Source: a virus. From it: a DNA stretch of 26,262 nt. Below are positions 26,193-26,262 of this stretch, in pieces. Location of the stretch: IMG/VR virus record IMGVR_UViG_3300031673_000415, positions 1 to 26,262 of that record. One strand, given 5' to 3'. Numbering within the stretch: the stretch's first letter is position 1; each line of letters starts with the position of its first letter. A model generated the notes under the pieces. That model was not told the origin of the DNA and did no database searches. It worked only from the letters and a program-made list of their open reading frames with translations. A program made the translations under genes and the position numbers.

Positions 26193-26262
26193 ACTCGCTC
26201 CAGGTGCGCATATGCCAATTGCATAAATGTTAATTGATCATCGGTTGTTAAGTGAACGCAGA
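26189..26262 (-). CDS. Tandem paralogue 1 (YLTTxEQ family), C-terminal end only
   Basis: The frame entering from the right edge reads CVHLTTDDQLTFMQLAYAHL and ends ERV at a TGA (26191-26189) overlapping the next ATG. VHLTTDDQLT matches the YLTTxEQxT block of the four downstream genes. Only this C-terminal end lies in the window. Confidence 0.7.
   Translation of the reverse strand, partial: CVHLTTDDQLTFMQLAYAHLERV

Overview
The window is part of the genome of a T4-like tailed phage (contractile-tailed Caudoviricetes). The evidence is a set of T4-type genes readable directly from their proteins: tail sheath gp18, tail tube gp19, large and small terminase gp17 and gp16, head-completion protein gp4, dNMP kinase gp1, single-strand DNA-binding protein gp32, recombinase UvsX and its mediator UvsY. 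T4-type late promoter boxes (NATAAATA) precede many of the structural genes. The gp32 sequence and several conserved unknown genes look most like marine T4-like phages. The host cannot be fixed: a near-consensus sigma70 promoter suggests a proteobacterium-like host, and no cyanobacterial auxiliary genes are present. No tRNA, rRNA, CRISPR or insertion sequence was seen.

All genes but one are on the minus strand, so the window reads from right to left. (1) 26262-24878: five tandem small paralogous genes sharing a C-terminal YLTTxEQxT motif, the first cut by the window edge. (2) 24837-22800: a neck/connector-like protein, two tiny membrane or exported proteins, a small unknown gene and dNMP kinase. 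(3) 22846-22496: the only plus-strand gene, a four-CxxC protein resembling HNH nucleases. (4) 22377-16370: a very large sheath protein, a membrane coiled-coil protein, the tail tube, a tail-tube paralogue and a small unknown. (5) 16365-9162: head completion and DNA packaging. gp4 and gp16 are separated from gp17 by about 4 kb holding six or seven accessory proteins (two acidic zinc-binding proteins, a ParB-like protein, a mini-MscS membrane protein and others). (6) 9148-5171: a 946-residue mosaic protein and small accessory genes, including a GNAT acetyltransferase. (7) 4966-1833: a recombination operon gp32-uvsX-74aa-uvsY-90aa, with RNA hairpins in the gp32 and uvsX leaders. (8) 1681-1: small early-type genes behind a sigma70 promoter, running off the left edge.

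Three observations stand out. First, at five genes the late promoter box lies 5 or 6 nt before the start codon and no Shine-Dalgarno is visible. With T4 spacing the transcripts would start at or next to the A of ATG, so these mRNAs would be leaderless; the other structural late genes have both a leader and a Shine-Dalgarno. Second, many proteins of the accessory block start with short peptides resembling the T4 capsid-targeting sequences cut by the prohead protease (MxxxEFIxE, MxxTELFD). This suggests a set of proteins carried inside the head, including acetyltransferase-like and ParB-like proteins. Third, the sheath protein is swollen to 1085 residues by repeated beta-type modules.
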